Source of the DNA: Tyto alba
Taxonomy: Eukaryota; Chordata; Aves; Strigiformes; Tytonidae
Reading direction: 5' to 3'
Assembly: GCF_018691265.1 (NCBI RefSeq)
Contig: NW_024881316.1
Location: 8,988,819 to 9,052,818, forward strand
DNA: 64,000 bases
The notes beneath the pieces were generated by a model, which had not been told where the DNA came from, searched no databases, and worked only from the letters and a program-made list of their open reading frames with translations. Each line of letters begins with the position of its first letter. The stretch's first letter is position 1. The position numbers and the translations under genes were made by a program. Shown here piece after piece: positions 1-13,657 of the stretch.

Positions 1-660
1 TGATGACGTGTGATTAACCCACAGTGAACTATACGTTCAGGATCAATATTGGTAATATAATAGATAAATGATGACATCAGACACTCGCAGAGCATTAATA
101 AACAGCTACGCATTTTCCAACCCCTGTCATCAACCCCTAGAAGCGCACCCCCAGCTCCCAGGCAGCCTCCCCTCTGTCCCCAGTCCGTGGGTCACAAGCA
201 CTAGCCCCCCAGCCTGTGTGGGTCCCTACGGTGTCCCCAGGACCGGGCGGCCGATCCCTGTGGGGACAGGGGCTGCTGCCCACGCCCACGGGGCGGGCTG
301 GGGAGGGTGGGTGGTGGAGGTGGAAGTGTGGGGGGGGCCCCTCCAACATCCCCTCTGCCAAACACCTCCTCATGCTATCTTTATGCCACTTTTCAGGCTG
401 GGTCCCTCTGTATTTCTATTCCTTTTTTTTTGTTTACCATTCAACATAATTTCTCTTCTCCAGGCTAATTCCCCGGTTAGTGTTCAATCTGGCTGGCGAT
501 TGTCTTTCTCTTTAACATGGCTGTTTTGGAGCAAATCCCCTCCTGCTGTCCCCGTGCCCGTGACACTCGGCACACTCAGGGTCCTGCCCTAGCAGCTGGG
601 GCCATCCGGGCCACCCTGTGTGTGGGTCGTGTGAGCACCCCACTAAGGCCTTTATGTCAC
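1..660. other. GC- and CpG-rich island with no recognised gene
   Basis: Base composition changes sharply here relative to the AT-rich remainder of the window. Bases 120-360 and 530-640 are rich in G and C, and 241-300 holds six CpGs plus two GC-box-like GGGCGG cores (245-250 and 291-296). A 174-codon frame (68-592, plus) spans the block, but it is overlapped by open frames on both strands. Its product is proline-, glycine- and serine-rich with no domain I recognise, so I do not call it a gene. The island could be a CpG island, a conserved regulatory element or simply GC-rich repeat debris. No TATA box or splice structure decides between these. Confidence 0.5.
290..311 (+). other. G-quadruplex motif
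   Basis: Five G-runs of 3 to 4 bases lie at 290-293, 295-297, 300-303, 305-307 and 309-311, separated by loops of 1, 2, 1 and 1 bases. This satisfies the usual four-run, short-loop rule with one run to spare. More G-pairs and a G8-9 run follow to about 338. It sits at the centre of the GC-rich island. Confidence 0.75.
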
Positions 661-2094
661 AGCTGTGAATGGTAAAAACATTCCTCTGAGGAAAAAAATT
701 AGAATCGATTTCATACAGACATCGTTTGTTTTTGTTTACCGTATGTCATTCTGTTCATTTCACCTTGTAAAAAACGTACTTTCTGATTCAAGAAAGTCAC
801 CTGGGTGAAGAGTAGGCGGGGAGGTGGTTAAAAGAGACAGAGGATGCAATTTAGAGGGAGGGCAGTAGACAATCTAGGGCATCCCAAGATTTTTTTGCCT
901 AAATACAAGATAGTTATCCTGGAATTCCCAACGGTCAAAGGAATATGTGGTCACTTCTGCAGGCAAATTGACCTAGTCTGTTCTACATATTTTAGACAGT
1001 TTGTACAGGACAGGATGGATTGTCTTGTGTAAGTGACTATTTTTCTCCAACAGATTAGAAAGGAACTAAAATTGATGATTGTGGGCTCACACAACATAGT
1101 TTTAGACCTCTAAAGTTATATGACACCTAAAAATTACCCATGAAGTCTTTACTTGATATTCAGGAGTCCTTGAAATGTCCGCATCTCAACAGAGTTTCTC
1201 ACTGAATCCTGGAAAATATTTCCAGCAGAATACAATTTTACCTCTATGCATATCCCAATCCAATGAAATAGTAATGAACATGAGCTTCCAACTACCAGCA
1301 AATTCCTCTACACCTCATTCTAGTTGCAGTGACTTTTTAATCCTTATCAAAATAAGGGTATTCAGTGAATCAGCTTAAAAAGAAGAAAGTGATTGTCAAT
1401 ATGAACCATTTCCGTACTATAGTTTGTAAAGCATCTGGCATAATAAGATCCTGATCAATGAGTATCCTCCTATCATGATACAAACTAAAATACCATTTTT
1501 ATTCTGGCCTGTATAACAAATTGGCTTAATTTATCAAGAAACCCACTTTGAAACTGGCATGGAAGGACTGATGATGGGAAAGTGACCATCACTGTATTTT
1601 ACTTCTTAACCCCACAAGATAACTGTGAGGCAGTCCACAGCAATTTAGCAGCACAAAACTGAAGGAAAAGAGGTCCATGTAGCACTGGGTCCAATGGGGA
1701 CAGAAATTATCAGGACAACTATTTTAAAGGACACTGATGAAAGTGGTGGTTCAAAACTCAATCACACGCTCTGTTTGGTTTTGTCTTTTCATTCAATATT
1801 CATCTTAGTCCTTTACAAAAATGTACTTGTGCAAGTTTTGATAAACACCCCTTGCATTTAAATGATAATGAACAATTGCATCTCACTGGTCTCAATTTGT
1901 TCACACGAGCAGAAATTTACTGTGTTAAAATCACTGTATACCTAAATCAAAGTGAACAACTGATTTTATGAGAGGGAGAGAAAAAGCGAGACTATTTCTT
2001 TCACAGATGACCCAGAAGACTCCCGCTATAGGGACAGATTACTCTCTAGAGTAGATTGTCCCTTGGCAGAATTGGCCTCTGCCTCTGCATTTTT
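661..2094. other. Non-coding, nothing recognised
   Basis: This is AT-rich unique-looking sequence without a recognisable repeat. Two short plus-strand frames (844-1032 and 1175-1378) lack splice context and coding character. I see no gene, RNA gene or tandem repeat. Confidence 0.5.
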
Positions 2095-2550
2095 TACTCC
2101 TTACTGATGTTTGCCAAACCTGTTCATAAAAACCTCTAATAATGCATAATCCAGAGCCTTCCCAGGCAATCACTTCCAGAGATTACTTTTTTTTTTTTTT
2201 TGTAATATTTAATAACATTTTGTAATGTCTAAACTAAATCCCTTTAGCTGCAATTTAATCCCATTATTTCTAGCCTTATTCCCAACTGAGATGTGGAGAA
2301 CAGATTTTTCCATTCTTCTGTTTCTTGTTTGCAACAATATTTTGCATATTTGAAGACTGTTGTTGCATTCTTCTTCTGTATACTCTTCTTCAGACTAAAC
2401 AGTAACAGTTCTTCCTGTCTCTCTGCATAATTATGATTTTTACATTGTTGATCTTGTTATTGCTCTCTGGATTTCCTCCAGCTGGGCCACAGCTTTCCTG
2501 AATGATAATACCCTAAACAAATATTGACTTCTCCGGTTGAAGGTGTTACC
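2095..2550 (-). mobile_element. Ancient CR1 (L3-like) LINE 3' fragment
   Basis: Read on the plus strand, this is a reverse-complemented CR1 3' end of the older amniote type. It has a CCAAACCTGTTC-ATAAAAACCTC block near 2118. CCTTCCCAGGCAATCACTTCCAGAG-type sequence follows at about 2157-2181, then a GCTGCAATTTAATCCCATT block (about 2249-2267). Next are AGACTAAACAG (about 2392) and a TGGATTTCCTCCAGCTGG block (about 2468). The matching order in CR1-L3 consensus sequence, as I remember it, is the same. A T15 run (2187-2201) interrupts it. It is too decayed to code and is truncated at the 5' side like most CR1 copies. Confidence 0.7.
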
Positions 2551-5500
2551 TACATACTTTTAGCCAGTCTTTAAACTGCTTTTAATGAAAAATAGTTGAA
2601 CTGAACTTAGAAGAAAATAAATATGACTGTTTTTTTGTTTATTGGGTTGTTATTCTTTTTCTGATGAGGAACCTCATGATATAATGGCTGTGATGTCAGA
2701 AATCATTAAGAGTGATGTTAATATCCTGTAAAAAACAATCAAATGTTCTTATACCCATATCTCTATAACCTGAAAACAATCAGGTCCTCTATATCACAGC
2801 TTATTTCAGAGCTTTCTGCTCATTGTAGTGACAACTGATGGAAAAAAAAAAAAACAAAAACAAAGCTTATTCATTAAAAATTTATTTAATGAGGAAAATA
2901 TTACTGTGAATAATTCTGATTTACCTCAGTGACCTGACACTGTAGTCACTGAGATCAGGCACTTGGTCAAAGCCAGCTGTCTAACTTAATTTTCTACAGG
3001 CCATGGTTTCTGACATTTGTGCATCTGTAAGCTTTCCAGCATCTTCTTTGTGCCAGTGAAGAGCAGAAGTATTTACAGATATTCTTGTTGCTGTATGTAT
3101 GCTCACTGCACTTCATTTCTACAACTCAGGTCAGAATTTAATGTAACAGGACTTCAAAGCTGACTGGATATAAGTTAGATTCCAAATATCAGTGATGACT
3201 CTTAAACCAATGATTGATGTTATTTAAATGGCTCTTCTTAATGACCTTGGATTCTTATAACATTTATTATGTTAAATATAGAATTGCCTCAGGATGTGAT
3301 AGTATATATTTCAGAATCTATTTGCACAGATTGGAACAGAGCTTTGTGTTGGTCATTATTGCATATACTATTTGGAAATAATATTTATTATTATAATACT
3401 TGAAAGCTGGCAATGGGAAACTTGTTCTATTCCTAGCAGGCTGTCATACTTAGAGTTCCTACAATTTCAGCAAAAATTCTGAGGCACAGGTTTATCTCTT
3501 TCTGTTAACTGAAACTAGAGCAGAGCAAATGGTAAAAAAAATAGCCATGAATGCCTGATCAAAATTGTAAATAAAATCCTCTTCTTCAGTCATAACTTTC
3601 TGTATTCCGTTCCCTGAGTATTATCATGCAAGGGTTTAGTAGCAGATTTTTCTCTCAGAGTTCATTTAAATTAAGTATATCCATAGACGTTTGTAAACAC
3701 AGTTATTTGAACCAGAGCAGAAAAGTCATGCTGATTCAGTTCTGGAACAAAATACAGTACATGCCTCATGTATTCAATCAAAGATAACCAATGACATTCA
3801 AATTTTTGATATTGATTATTCTCAATGACTTCTTCCTAAACAATTTAAAAATAAGAGGTCTGTGATATTATTGTGTGAATAGCAATTCAACTAGCAAACA
3901 AATATAAGAAAAGTATAAGGGGCCAGTAGTACAGAAGATGGACATAGAGAAAGAAGTAATTATGTAGAAATATTATGAAATAGGGAATGCAGAAAACACC
4001 ATTTAAAATTAAGAATAGATTTCGAAGTTGGAAAAATTATGTCTATAATTGATTTATGAAGCATGGAACTGTATAAATTTGCTTAGAATATGGAAGCATT
4101 TACATTATTCAGGTCTAGTGTATTTATTACTTTAACCCATTATGCTCTGCTTCAGTGCTCAGAGTGCCAGTGCATTAAATAAATGTTCATATTCTGTTGT
4201 TTCACTTAGGGAATTTGTATAGCACAAATACTTCTGATGTCAGAAGAATAAAATATTTACTGTGTAAATACAGTACATATAATTCCACTTTGAAGCAAAG
4301 ACTGCTTATCAGGTACAGGTGTATTTGTTTTGTGATCTGTGCAATAATTTTCTCCAGGACAACATGTATTTAGCAACAATAAAGATTTAATTTTGCTGTA
4401 ATCATTGTTACATGTGATATCTTATTGTAAGATCTTTGTAGACTTGGCACAAACAGCAGAAGATCTCTTTTCTTGACTCTGCTTAGTAGTATGACTTATT
4501 AAAAAAAGGAAAAAAAAATGTTTAAAGCTCCAGGCATCCTGGGAAGCCACTGTGGCAGGTGTTGTTCATTAATCCCAATAACAATTAAAGTAGGTGGATA
4601 TAAGTTACTGGTGGAGTGAACTGGAACAGGAACTGGATGTGAAAAGAACAAAATAGGCTACAAACAGTAATAAACTGCAGGACTGTCAGTGTAACCTGTA
4701 AAAATAAGTCAGCAGTTAGGATTCTCTGCTGTACTTGAGATTGGCTTAAACTCGTATTTTAGGATAAGTAGAAGTATTTTAGTATTTGGCTTCCGTTTTT
4801 TTTTCTTCAAAATGGGTATGTGTTACAGTTTTTAATTCTTCTCCATACCCAGAAATGACAAAGACTAACTTGTGATCCAAAATAAAAGATGACTTTAATA
4901 TGTAAACACGTGCCTGTGGCAGCTACAGTATTACGTAAAACAGTGGGTATCTTATGATTTGAGATAAAATTATGAAAAGTGGTATTGCCAGAACAGGAAA
5001 AGAAACTTAGCTTTTAACTTCAAAAAAGAAGTGAGGTTTGGTAACTGACTAACATCTCTGCAGTTTATCAAGGCCAGGATAGACATTCACAGAGTTAAAC
5101 TGCAAAGCTAGATGTGAACCTCCTTTACTAAACTTTGGTCTTTCAGGACAGTAGAAAAACTGTTGCATAAGTTGTGGTTGATACAAGAAGACTTATATGG
5201 TTTTGTAAGGGGATTTATTTCATGTTGAAAGAGTAAAAGTATCTGAGATGTTATGTCTCATTCCCTTGCTTTCAAAGCACATTCCTCCAAATACTTACAA
5301 AATTGTGTGTCTGCTTTCCCAACGAACTTGAAATAGCAACACGTTGTCCAGGCTCTAACCTAATCAACCTATTTAATCTCCAGTTTTCTAGTCCAAAATG
5401 TCTGTTATAATCCACTAATTTTGAAGGAACATAGGGATTTATCTCCTCTTCTCCCCTGTGTTTTTTGAGGAGATAATTTTAACTGATGTTACCGTTTTAC

Positions 5501-6245
5501 ACTCTAGACATTTTTCTGGTAGGGAATGGGACAAGGAAGAAAGATCAAATAGAAGGAGCTCACTTATCCCCTAAACTCAAATTTACAGGGACTTCTAAGG
5601 TGCTTTTAGAATATATTTTAGTTTCTGGTTACAGTTACATAACCTCTGTAAGAGGCACAAATCCCCATACTGGATGATACCCTACCGTACCCACCATAGT
5701 AACTATGAACCAAGTACATGTAGTGGCATTGCTACAGTGAAGGACATAATATTTTTACACAGTTTCTGTGAAGCAAAGACTGCAGATTTGTGCAGCAGTG
5801 TTAGTGTCACTAACAGACTGGGCCTTTATGTTATTTAGGAAGTTAAGGTGATGCTACGCAACTGCTATGATTTCAAATCTTAAAACCAATTATTGATCGA
5901 TAAAAGCATATAATCCCAGGCACAACTCTTAATAGTGTATGGGTTTTCCACTAAGATGAAGTGTCCAAATACTGTTAAATGATCTCATGGGAAACAGGCA
6001 TCTTGTTCTTCGAAACATGACTAATGATGTCAGGCTTACTGAACTGCACAATTAACAACTGAAGTGGTGGAAAAAATCCAGCTTCCCCTGGGTTTAGTAT
6101 TCGTAGCTCAGAAATTCTCAACTTTTTAAAAAGTATTATTTGTGACATCCTATTATTTTTTTTTAATTAATGTGAGAAACACTGGAATATTACATGTAGC
6201 AACATATCTATATTTTCCATACTTTATAAACATTCACACATGAGT
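2551..6245. other. Non-coding AT-rich sequence
   Basis: No element is recognised. Small A-rich runs occur (for example 2840-2865), together with one unsupported 63-codon frame (5486-5677). There are no convincing exons, RNA genes or tandem arrays. Confidence 0.5.
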
Positions 6246-6370
6246 AGAATAGAATAGAATAGAATAGAATAGAATAGAATAGAATAGAATAGAATAGAAT
6301 AGAATAGAATAGAATAGAATAGAATAGAATAGAACAGAACAGAACAGAACAGAACAGAATAGAATAGAAT
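6246..6370 (+). repeat. (AGAAT)n pentanucleotide microsatellite with an AGAAC core
   Basis: Twenty-five uninterrupted 5-bp units: seventeen AGAAT, five AGAAC (6331-6355), then three AGAAT. The period never slips, so the array grew by slippage and the T-to-C variant was itself amplified in tandem. An open frame on the minus strand through the array is a by-product of the repeat. Confidence 0.97.
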
Positions 6371-9300
6371 ACTGCAGCCTTAAGGGAGCAATGAGACTCT
6401 TAGAAAAGAGGGATAGGCAGATACTGAATATATATCCCACACTGAGATACTAAATTTAATCTGAGGCTATCTTTCCTCTAACAGCTATTTATATAGGCAG
6501 TCATTTGCAAGATTACCCTTCAACAGCCTTTTCTGTTATTTCAAAACTACTTCAGGAGTTGCGGTAATATAACTGAAGCTGAAGTAGCTACTGGAGAACT
6601 ACCACTGCAAGAAAAGAAAGTATGATGAATCAGAGGAGCAACACAGACACAGCTCAATGAAAACCACGATTACGATTCTTAAACTAGGATTTTAATAAAA
6701 AATTGGATCAATTTGAGAACTCACAAAGAAGCTAAATTTTCAGGGAGGAAATGTTTAACACTTTCTGAAATTTGACCTCTAATTTTCTGAAATATGAAAA
6801 CTGAATATTTAACTCTTATAAAATGTTTAATGGCAAATTTCTTAATTCAACTTGTGTGCTATTATATTGCAATGCCATGATTTTTGTAAAGAATTTTGTC
6901 TACATTTTATTAAGCTAATTTTTGGGCTCTATATTTTTGATACCTTTGATAATCTTGTTAAATTCCAAGATTGTGTCAATATATCAATATATGGCAATCC
7001 TTGAGCTGAGAGACTGGAAGCTAAGACAAAAACTGTTTGAAACTGAACCATAAACTTTAAAGAATAATAATTTTATAGAGGTAAAAACACTGTTTAATTC
7101 AGAATTAAAATGAAAGTTACCTGAGATTGTTATTGGGCCATAATGAATAGAACACTATTCATTGGAGACTATCCACTATTCATTGTTGAAGATACAGCAT
7201 TGTCAAAAAAGCCAATGTTTGTTCTGAGTAAAGCAATATCTTAGCTGATCAACGAACCTTGAGAACTGACTCAGAAACTCCTGTTGCTTAGTGCACCGTA
7301 TTTTATTCTGTGAAGTATATTTTGCTGGTGAACTACTGTGAACAGAAAATGATGTGTAAAGCTGTTCCTATCCCGAAATCTGCCTTTCACAATATTCAAC
7401 TTTCAGCCTCTCAAAGCAGTAGAAGATAAGAAATTAGTTCTGTAAAATAAATGCCAAGCTATAATATGAAGTTATTAATTAACAATTGTCTCAAGTGACT
7501 TTAAAATAATTTTAAAGAAAAGATGATTTAAAATAGGTGAATATATGAACTCACTAAGCCACAAAATATAAATAATCGAAAAATACATTACAAATATGGA
7601 CAAAAAGAAACTAACACAAACTTGCTGCATTTAAATATTTACACCATGAGAAGCAAATTTCCTTATGTTGGTTGCATCTTGTGTTATATTTGTGCATTTG
7701 AGCAAGGTCAATTATTTTTTCATTTTTCAGTCTTATTTTTTGCCATTGAATTTTTCTGTTATCATCTGAGCTTATATAACATCACACACACTCAATACTT
7801 TCAAAAACTAAAGCCATCTTGTTTCTCTGAAGTAGTAGTAGAAGTCTACAGGTAATTCTGTTGAGAGTCTGACACTTGGTAGCTCAAGATCTTTTAGAGC
7901 TTTTACTTGTGCTGGAAGGAGTTATAATTTCATTCTTCAATCAAAATTGAAGGTCTTCAATATCTGAAATATCATCAGTCACAGAAAGTGTACTCTTCAA
8001 TTAAATTGTATCAAATCTTAAGGTACCATGAAATGTCTGAGTATGATAACAGACCACATAGGATGCTATTAGTGGTTTACAAAGTGAAGTATTATGATTT
8101 CCTCCAGTAAAGCTTTCTTTACTATTATTAATGGATGATAATTTATAGTAAAGCATAAGATAAGCATACTAATATTTGTAAATGAAGACAGATAATAGTT
8201 TTATGTACCATATTTTAAGATTTCTTCCAGAGCCTTCTGGTCTTTGTTTTATAGATTAAGATCCTCATCTCAGGAGCAGAATAATTAAGAGGTATTTAGC
8301 AATTTTATATAATGATGACCACTTTAGAGGCAATATTAAGACATTGTAAGACCCCTAAATAAGTAAGCTTATATCTTTTAGGCTTAAATTTTGTGTTTGT
8401 CTATAATGGAAGAACATATATAACAGTTTTGTTCATTCTCATCTTTGCATGTAGGTCTTGTTAAACCAAATCATTTTACTCTGATCCCTGAGTGAAGTCA
8501 TTGTGTTCATCACAGCTTTCAAAAAAGGAAAAGAAGTTTTTGTTTCTCTGATCATGCCCTGAAATTTGACATGTAATAGAAATCTCCTGTAGAGAAATTA
8601 GAAAGTGAAAAAAGATTCAGAATGTGTATTTCTTCAATTTTTTTTTTAATTTCATGATTTCTAAATCAGTTTCACAGTTTTCTGAAATTTAATCTTCTAA
8701 TAATTGGGATATAAATTTTTTCTTTGATACTTTTACTGACAGTTTGAGAAGAATGAATGGAGAACACTAGTAAGGACTTTCCATGCTGCTAAAAGAATAC
8801 ATCATGTCAAATCACTGCCAGAGCACAGTTTGACTTTTTTTCTTTTTTTTATCTGATTTTCTGATTATTCATATCAGCCATCCTCTCAGTGATTTCTTTT
8901 ATCTCACTTTTAGCTGGACATAAACATCACCTGAATATAAACATAATATTTGAGGACCACAGATAAATCTTGTTTGTTCTCTTTGAAAATGCCATTCACT
9001 GTAACATGTGTCTTTTAATCTTTAAACTTTGGACACAGGCATTTTGTTGTGATCTGCTGGGGCAAAATGCTGTTTGATCAGCATCTTGCTTTCTCTGAGA
9101 GTTACATCAAAACTAACTAACTAATCAGACTCATATTCTTGCATCCTTTTTTCTGTTTCCTCTCTTTCTGAGAGTACTTCTATTAATAAAAATAGCAACA
9201 GTAATTATAACAACGTGAAACTGAAACAAAAAAAAACAAACAACCTAACAGGAATTTATTTTCTGCAGTCACTAATTTGCCAAGGGCATCTAAGCAACCA

Positions 9301-10154
9301 AAGAGTCTTTCAAGACAACTTTAGAAAAGATCTGTGTTTTACTAACATTTAGAACTGTTGCTCTACTGATGTAAGATACTGTGGTTTGACTGAGAATTGA
9401 CTTAGCTAACATTCTGGGATAAATCAAGGAAGTCAAGTAATTGTGGTCAGAAGTAACTCGCTGTCTCTAATTTTCCCCTTGCTCACATCAATTTTATAGG
9501 AACATACTTCGATCTCACTGAGGAGTCTCGTCTCTCATATCATTGTTACTGTGGGGAACATCCTACTACCTTTAGCAGAGTGAGATACAGTGTTATACTA
9601 ACATATTACTGTCCATATCACCCAGCTACAAAGTTTTTCCAAGTAATTTTGGCAAGTTCAACTTGTATGCTGTATTTTTATTTTAAAGTAAATACTTGTA
9701 TAGACTAAGTGCATAAGAGTTAAGGATTAAAAAACAAAAACTAGAGAAAGACATATAGATCTTCACAGTCACAGGGACAAGGCATTAACTGCAATATTAC
9801 TGAGCATAATTCCAGAAGACACCCCCACCCCCCTCCAAAAAAATAAAAAAGAACAATCAATCTAATGTGAAAGTCATGGAAGAGGCAAGAAACCTCTTTT
9901 CTCCAGAGGAGAGAGGTTAAGTATGCTTTAATGTAGAGGTTTACCTATGGGACAGAGGCATCATGTCTAAGTGATGAGTTATCATGAGCATTTGTGATGC
10001 TCCTCTAGACTAGAACAGAAGGATGAATGATGCTACATGCAACTGTAGCAGCACTTTATCCTTCCCCTTCACAAGCGTGTAAAGACACCTTACACACACC
10101 CTAGAAAGAGCAATTGAAGATCACAGGGGAGGAGCTGGGAATTATAAAGCTTCA
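6371..10154. other. Non-coding AT-rich sequence
   Basis: No repeat family, exon or RNA gene is recognised. One 77-codon frame (7622-7855) has no supporting features. Confidence 0.5.
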
Positions 10155-10225
10155 GGCTCAGGATGATATCATAGAGGTACCTAAAATCATAATGAAGGGG
10201 CTAAGGTAAAATACTTTATTCCTAA
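10155..10225 (+). mobile_element. Possible ancient CR1 fragment
   Basis: A short stretch, GATATCATAGAGGTACCTAA followed by AATCATAATGAAGGGGCTAAGG, resembles part of old CR1 3' regions. In those, 'gatagaggtctataaaatcatgaatgg' precedes a tract ending in TTATTTA. The match is short and imperfect, so this is a weak call. Confidence 0.3.
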
Positions 10226-11074
10226 GGAAAAACAGTGCTAAACTGCCTGACAGAACAGTTCGGGTGAGAGGTTATTTCAGAGCTTTTCTCTCCCTCACCT
10301 ATTCTTTCACAGCCTATTTCTGCAGCAAAACAGAGTTGAGTGCGCTGTAGATATTGTCACAGCTATTTGTAATGTTTTGTCATGTAATTTGTATCTGAAG
10401 CAGTAACTATGCTTATGGGTTTTTGTAAAATAGGCTTTGCCTGTATGCATACTTTCCTCTTGAGTGAGGTTATCTTGATTGAGTAGATTATTTTTCCTGT
10501 GACCAAATTTTTTCTGTTCCTTTAATAGAATTAACATTATTCTTGGCTTCCCTTTTTAACTCACAACATATCTGTTATATATCCCTCAAAGAATGCTAAA
10601 ATGTGCCAAATACATAAACAAGGAATATGGACTAAATTATATTTTAATTTTTGTCGGCTTAATTCAGTGTCCTATAATCCTTCTATCAGTAAATCCCACA
10701 ATATGTCTTTTTCACCCATTCCAATAACATTTAACCATGACCTTGATTGACCTCTAAGGGTGAGTGCATTAAGAAGAGGGAGAAATGCCAAAATACTGTA
10801 GTTCAGGATACAAGTCCTGAAGAGTATATTTCAAGTCTTATCTTTTCAGATCGTATTTTCCCCAGATCATATGATATGTAAAAGCTTAATCTCTGTCTTT
10901 ATTTAGAAATGCTTGAATTAGTTATGAGAGTAATAATATTTAATAACAGATTTTTTGATTCTTTCACCAAACATTCGTGCATAAAAAGTGTTTGAACTGC
11001 TCTACAGAATCTATGGATTTATGGAAAATACTCCATTAATAATATCACTATATTCACCCAAACTTGTTTTCATT
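10226..11074. other. Non-coding, nothing recognised
   Basis: AT-rich sequence. A 76-codon minus frame (10307-10537) has no supporting features. Confidence 0.5.
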
Positions 11075-11440
11075 AGTTTAATAGCTGTTTTCTCTCCCCA
11101 TATCACTCCCTGAGGTGCACTACTAATGACTTACCTGCACCTGGGTTTCATTGCCACTGATTACAACCCTTTGAACACAACAATTTACCCAGTTTTAGAT
11201 CCGTTTAGATCAGTTTTAAGTCCACTTATCTATCTAGTCCATACATAGTCAACTTGTGTGTGAGGGTAGAACTGTGTTGAAAACTTTACAAAAGTCAGCA
11301 TAGGCAATATCCACTGCTTTCCCCTCATCTACCAGGCCAATCAACTCATTGCTGAAGGCATTTGGGTTGGTAAAGCATGATTTTCCCTCCATAAATCCAT
11401 GCTGACTATTTCCTATGTTGACTACTTCCTACAGCAAGGA
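11075..11440 (-). mobile_element. CR1 LINE fragment from the reverse-transcriptase region
   Basis: In plus-strand reading it contains CCTGAGGTGCACTACTAATG (from about 11110), a GCAATATCCACTGCTTTCCC block (from about 11305) and an AATCCATGCTGACTATTTCC block (from about 11395). These are the reverse complement of the CR1 ORF2 segment coding for the part upstream of the catalytic box (a GFTKGKSCLTNL...VDVVYLDFS-like protein region). The closely related sequence at 42520-42780 of this window supports the call. It is decayed, carries gaps and does not code. Confidence 0.75.
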
Positions 11441-13545
11441 AGAAAGAAAAATCGAAGAAAAGTGACCTTGGCAGAGTACATGAGACGTAATTTTTCTTCT
11501 TTGGTACTGTCTTTTGACAGTTTTGAAACATGGATTATTCAAAAATGTTTTAAAAGAAATGTGTTGAGCTCTTTCTGCAGTAAATCAAGGGTAATTTCTG
11601 TCAGATATTCTAAAATTATCTGTGTATAGATAGTGAGCAATTTTCTGCACAAAGCATGCATATTAGTCCTATTTCTCCCTATTTTTCATTGTGTGGTTTA
11701 AAGAGATGACTCATGAATACTTCCACACTGTCCAGACATATAACAAAAAGTATTCCCATGGCAACATAAGATGGCCCTGCTCCTTGTTATCCTTGTTTCC
11801 CAAACAGCATGTGCTGGGTTTCCCTCAGAAGAATCTTTTGTGAATTAGGAGTGATCTGCTGCAGACAAGTCCCTTGGGCCATTCACAGTTCAGTTTGTGA
11901 AGTCTCTCCAGTTGTCTGGAAGACTCCATATGTTATCTGTTATACTTCTGGAAAACCTAGAAGCCTACAGCAAACAACAAAGTAAAATAATGATTAAAAC
12001 TAAGGCACACTATCATGCTATTGGAAGCACAGAGACATTGATACCTGAAAATTAATGAGGACAAACACCTGCTGAACCCAGCTCCATTAAGGCAGACTGT
12101 GGTGAAACACTTGCTGATCATATTGTACTACTTGGATGTGGCTCAATAAAGGTGTCCTCTGAAAGGAAGTGTGGTGAGAGATTGTGTCTCAAAACTCTTG
12201 GAGGCTGAGACCATGAAGTTTAACAATGATGGTGTTCAGGACTGCAACTTGTATGTGAATTGTGGTAGGCCAAAGCTCTCAATATCATGAAATAATAGTC
12301 TTCTCAAGCTTAAACAAAATAAAGGTATAATTTAAAAACAACCCACCAATCCCCCCCAAACCAAACAGATCAATCAAAAAATCGATGTAGAAATAATCAT
12401 ATGTAACACAGTTCATGGAAGTCTGAAGAAGATTAGTGTCTGTTTTAATAATCTTTCGAGAAAGAAAAATTTAACAATAACATTAGGGATTTCTATTTAA
12501 CTGCTGTAGACAATCATTATCTCTAAGAAAATTCAGAATTCAAAAACAAGATATAAAGGCATTAACTGTTTTTTGAGCCATTCTGCTGTCATGCCAAATG
12601 GCTACATTTCAAAGTCTAACTTGAGTGGCAAAGTATCTTGGTAATGTTAACTGAGATATATGAAAAATAAATTGACTGTTCTGTTGTATGAAGCAAGTGA
12701 GATTTCCATATGGAAAGTTACTGTCAAAAAGCCTCTAGGAATATCACTTTAAAGGTATTCAAGCAGAATTTCGTATTTTGACTAGAGTTCCCATGTTTCC
12801 ATGCACCATGCAGTACATGCACAGAAAGTCTAATGCATCTGGAACACATTACCTCTATGAGGCGTGTTCAAGTGAGCTGTATAGGCACACATGCAGGTAA
12901 ACTATGCATGCACTGTGGTCATTTATCTAGAAATTTGGAAAAAAAATAATTAATTCTTTTTTTCCAAGCCAGAAGAAAATTACAATCATGTTAAGGAAAC
13001 CAAGGCAAATGGCCACCTTGGTTTTCTTATCCTTGCAAATATGATTGCAACTTCTCTTTCTAAAACAGAGGCAGTAGATATTAATCATTCATGGAACCGT
13101 ATCTGTTTTAAGAGTAACGAGGCTACAGTTCAAAAGTTTTGTGCCACTTTGGTAGAATATTTGTTCAAGAATAAAGCCTCAGTCATTTGCTGGAAGATGT
13201 TTTCTCACTTTTCTTATTTCCTTTGATCCTGGTTTGAGCTTCTCTCTACTGTTTGCCTTTTGGAAACTTTGAATTACTGTGATCATTCTGAAATGAGTCA
13301 CCAGAGGGTTAAACACTTTTGGAATTTAGTGTATCTGGCTAGTTTTGGCACTAAGGAAGAATGAGGTAAAATGTACCATGTTTCAGTAACTGTCCTGAAT
13401 GCTCTGTATAACTTCTCCCAAGCTTATTTTCACTTCATACAGTATAAAGTTTTACATTCATATTTTAGGAAGTATTATTAAGATAATCTGAAACACTGCA
13501 GTGAAGGATGAAGGAATTCTTATCTCTCTTCCTTTGCAACACACA
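11441..13545. other. Non-coding AT-rich sequence
   Basis: No element is recognised. The short frames at 11399-11629 and 13041-13226 have no splice or domain support. Confidence 0.5.
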
Positions 13546-13657
13546 GACTTGGCTGGACACAGCCCTGAGCAACCTGATCTGATCAGACCTGCTTCGAGCA
13601 GAGGGGTTGGGCTAGATGGTTTCTGAGGTCTCTTCCATCCTGGATTACTCTGTGAGT
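13546..13657 (+). mobile_element. CR1 LINE 3' end
   Basis: It runs from a GGCTGGACACAGCCCTGAGC block through a GAGGGGTTGGGCTAGATGG block to CTCTTCCATCC and GGATTACTCTGTGAG. This is the usual order of the last 100 bases of avian CR1 (lagging codons, the GTTGGACTAGATG signature, the TTCCAACC-like block, then the ATTCTGTG octamer). It is a short 5'-truncated copy. Confidence 0.85.

Noticed and set aside
68..592. 174-codon plus frame in the first GC-rich block
   Set aside because: GC-rich DNA has few stops, opposite-strand frames overlap it, and the product is low-complexity with no domain. It is kept only as part of the GC island.
6234..6440. 68-codon minus frame
   Set aside because: It is generated by the AGAAT microsatellite (repeating Tyr-Ser-Ile-Leu-Phe).
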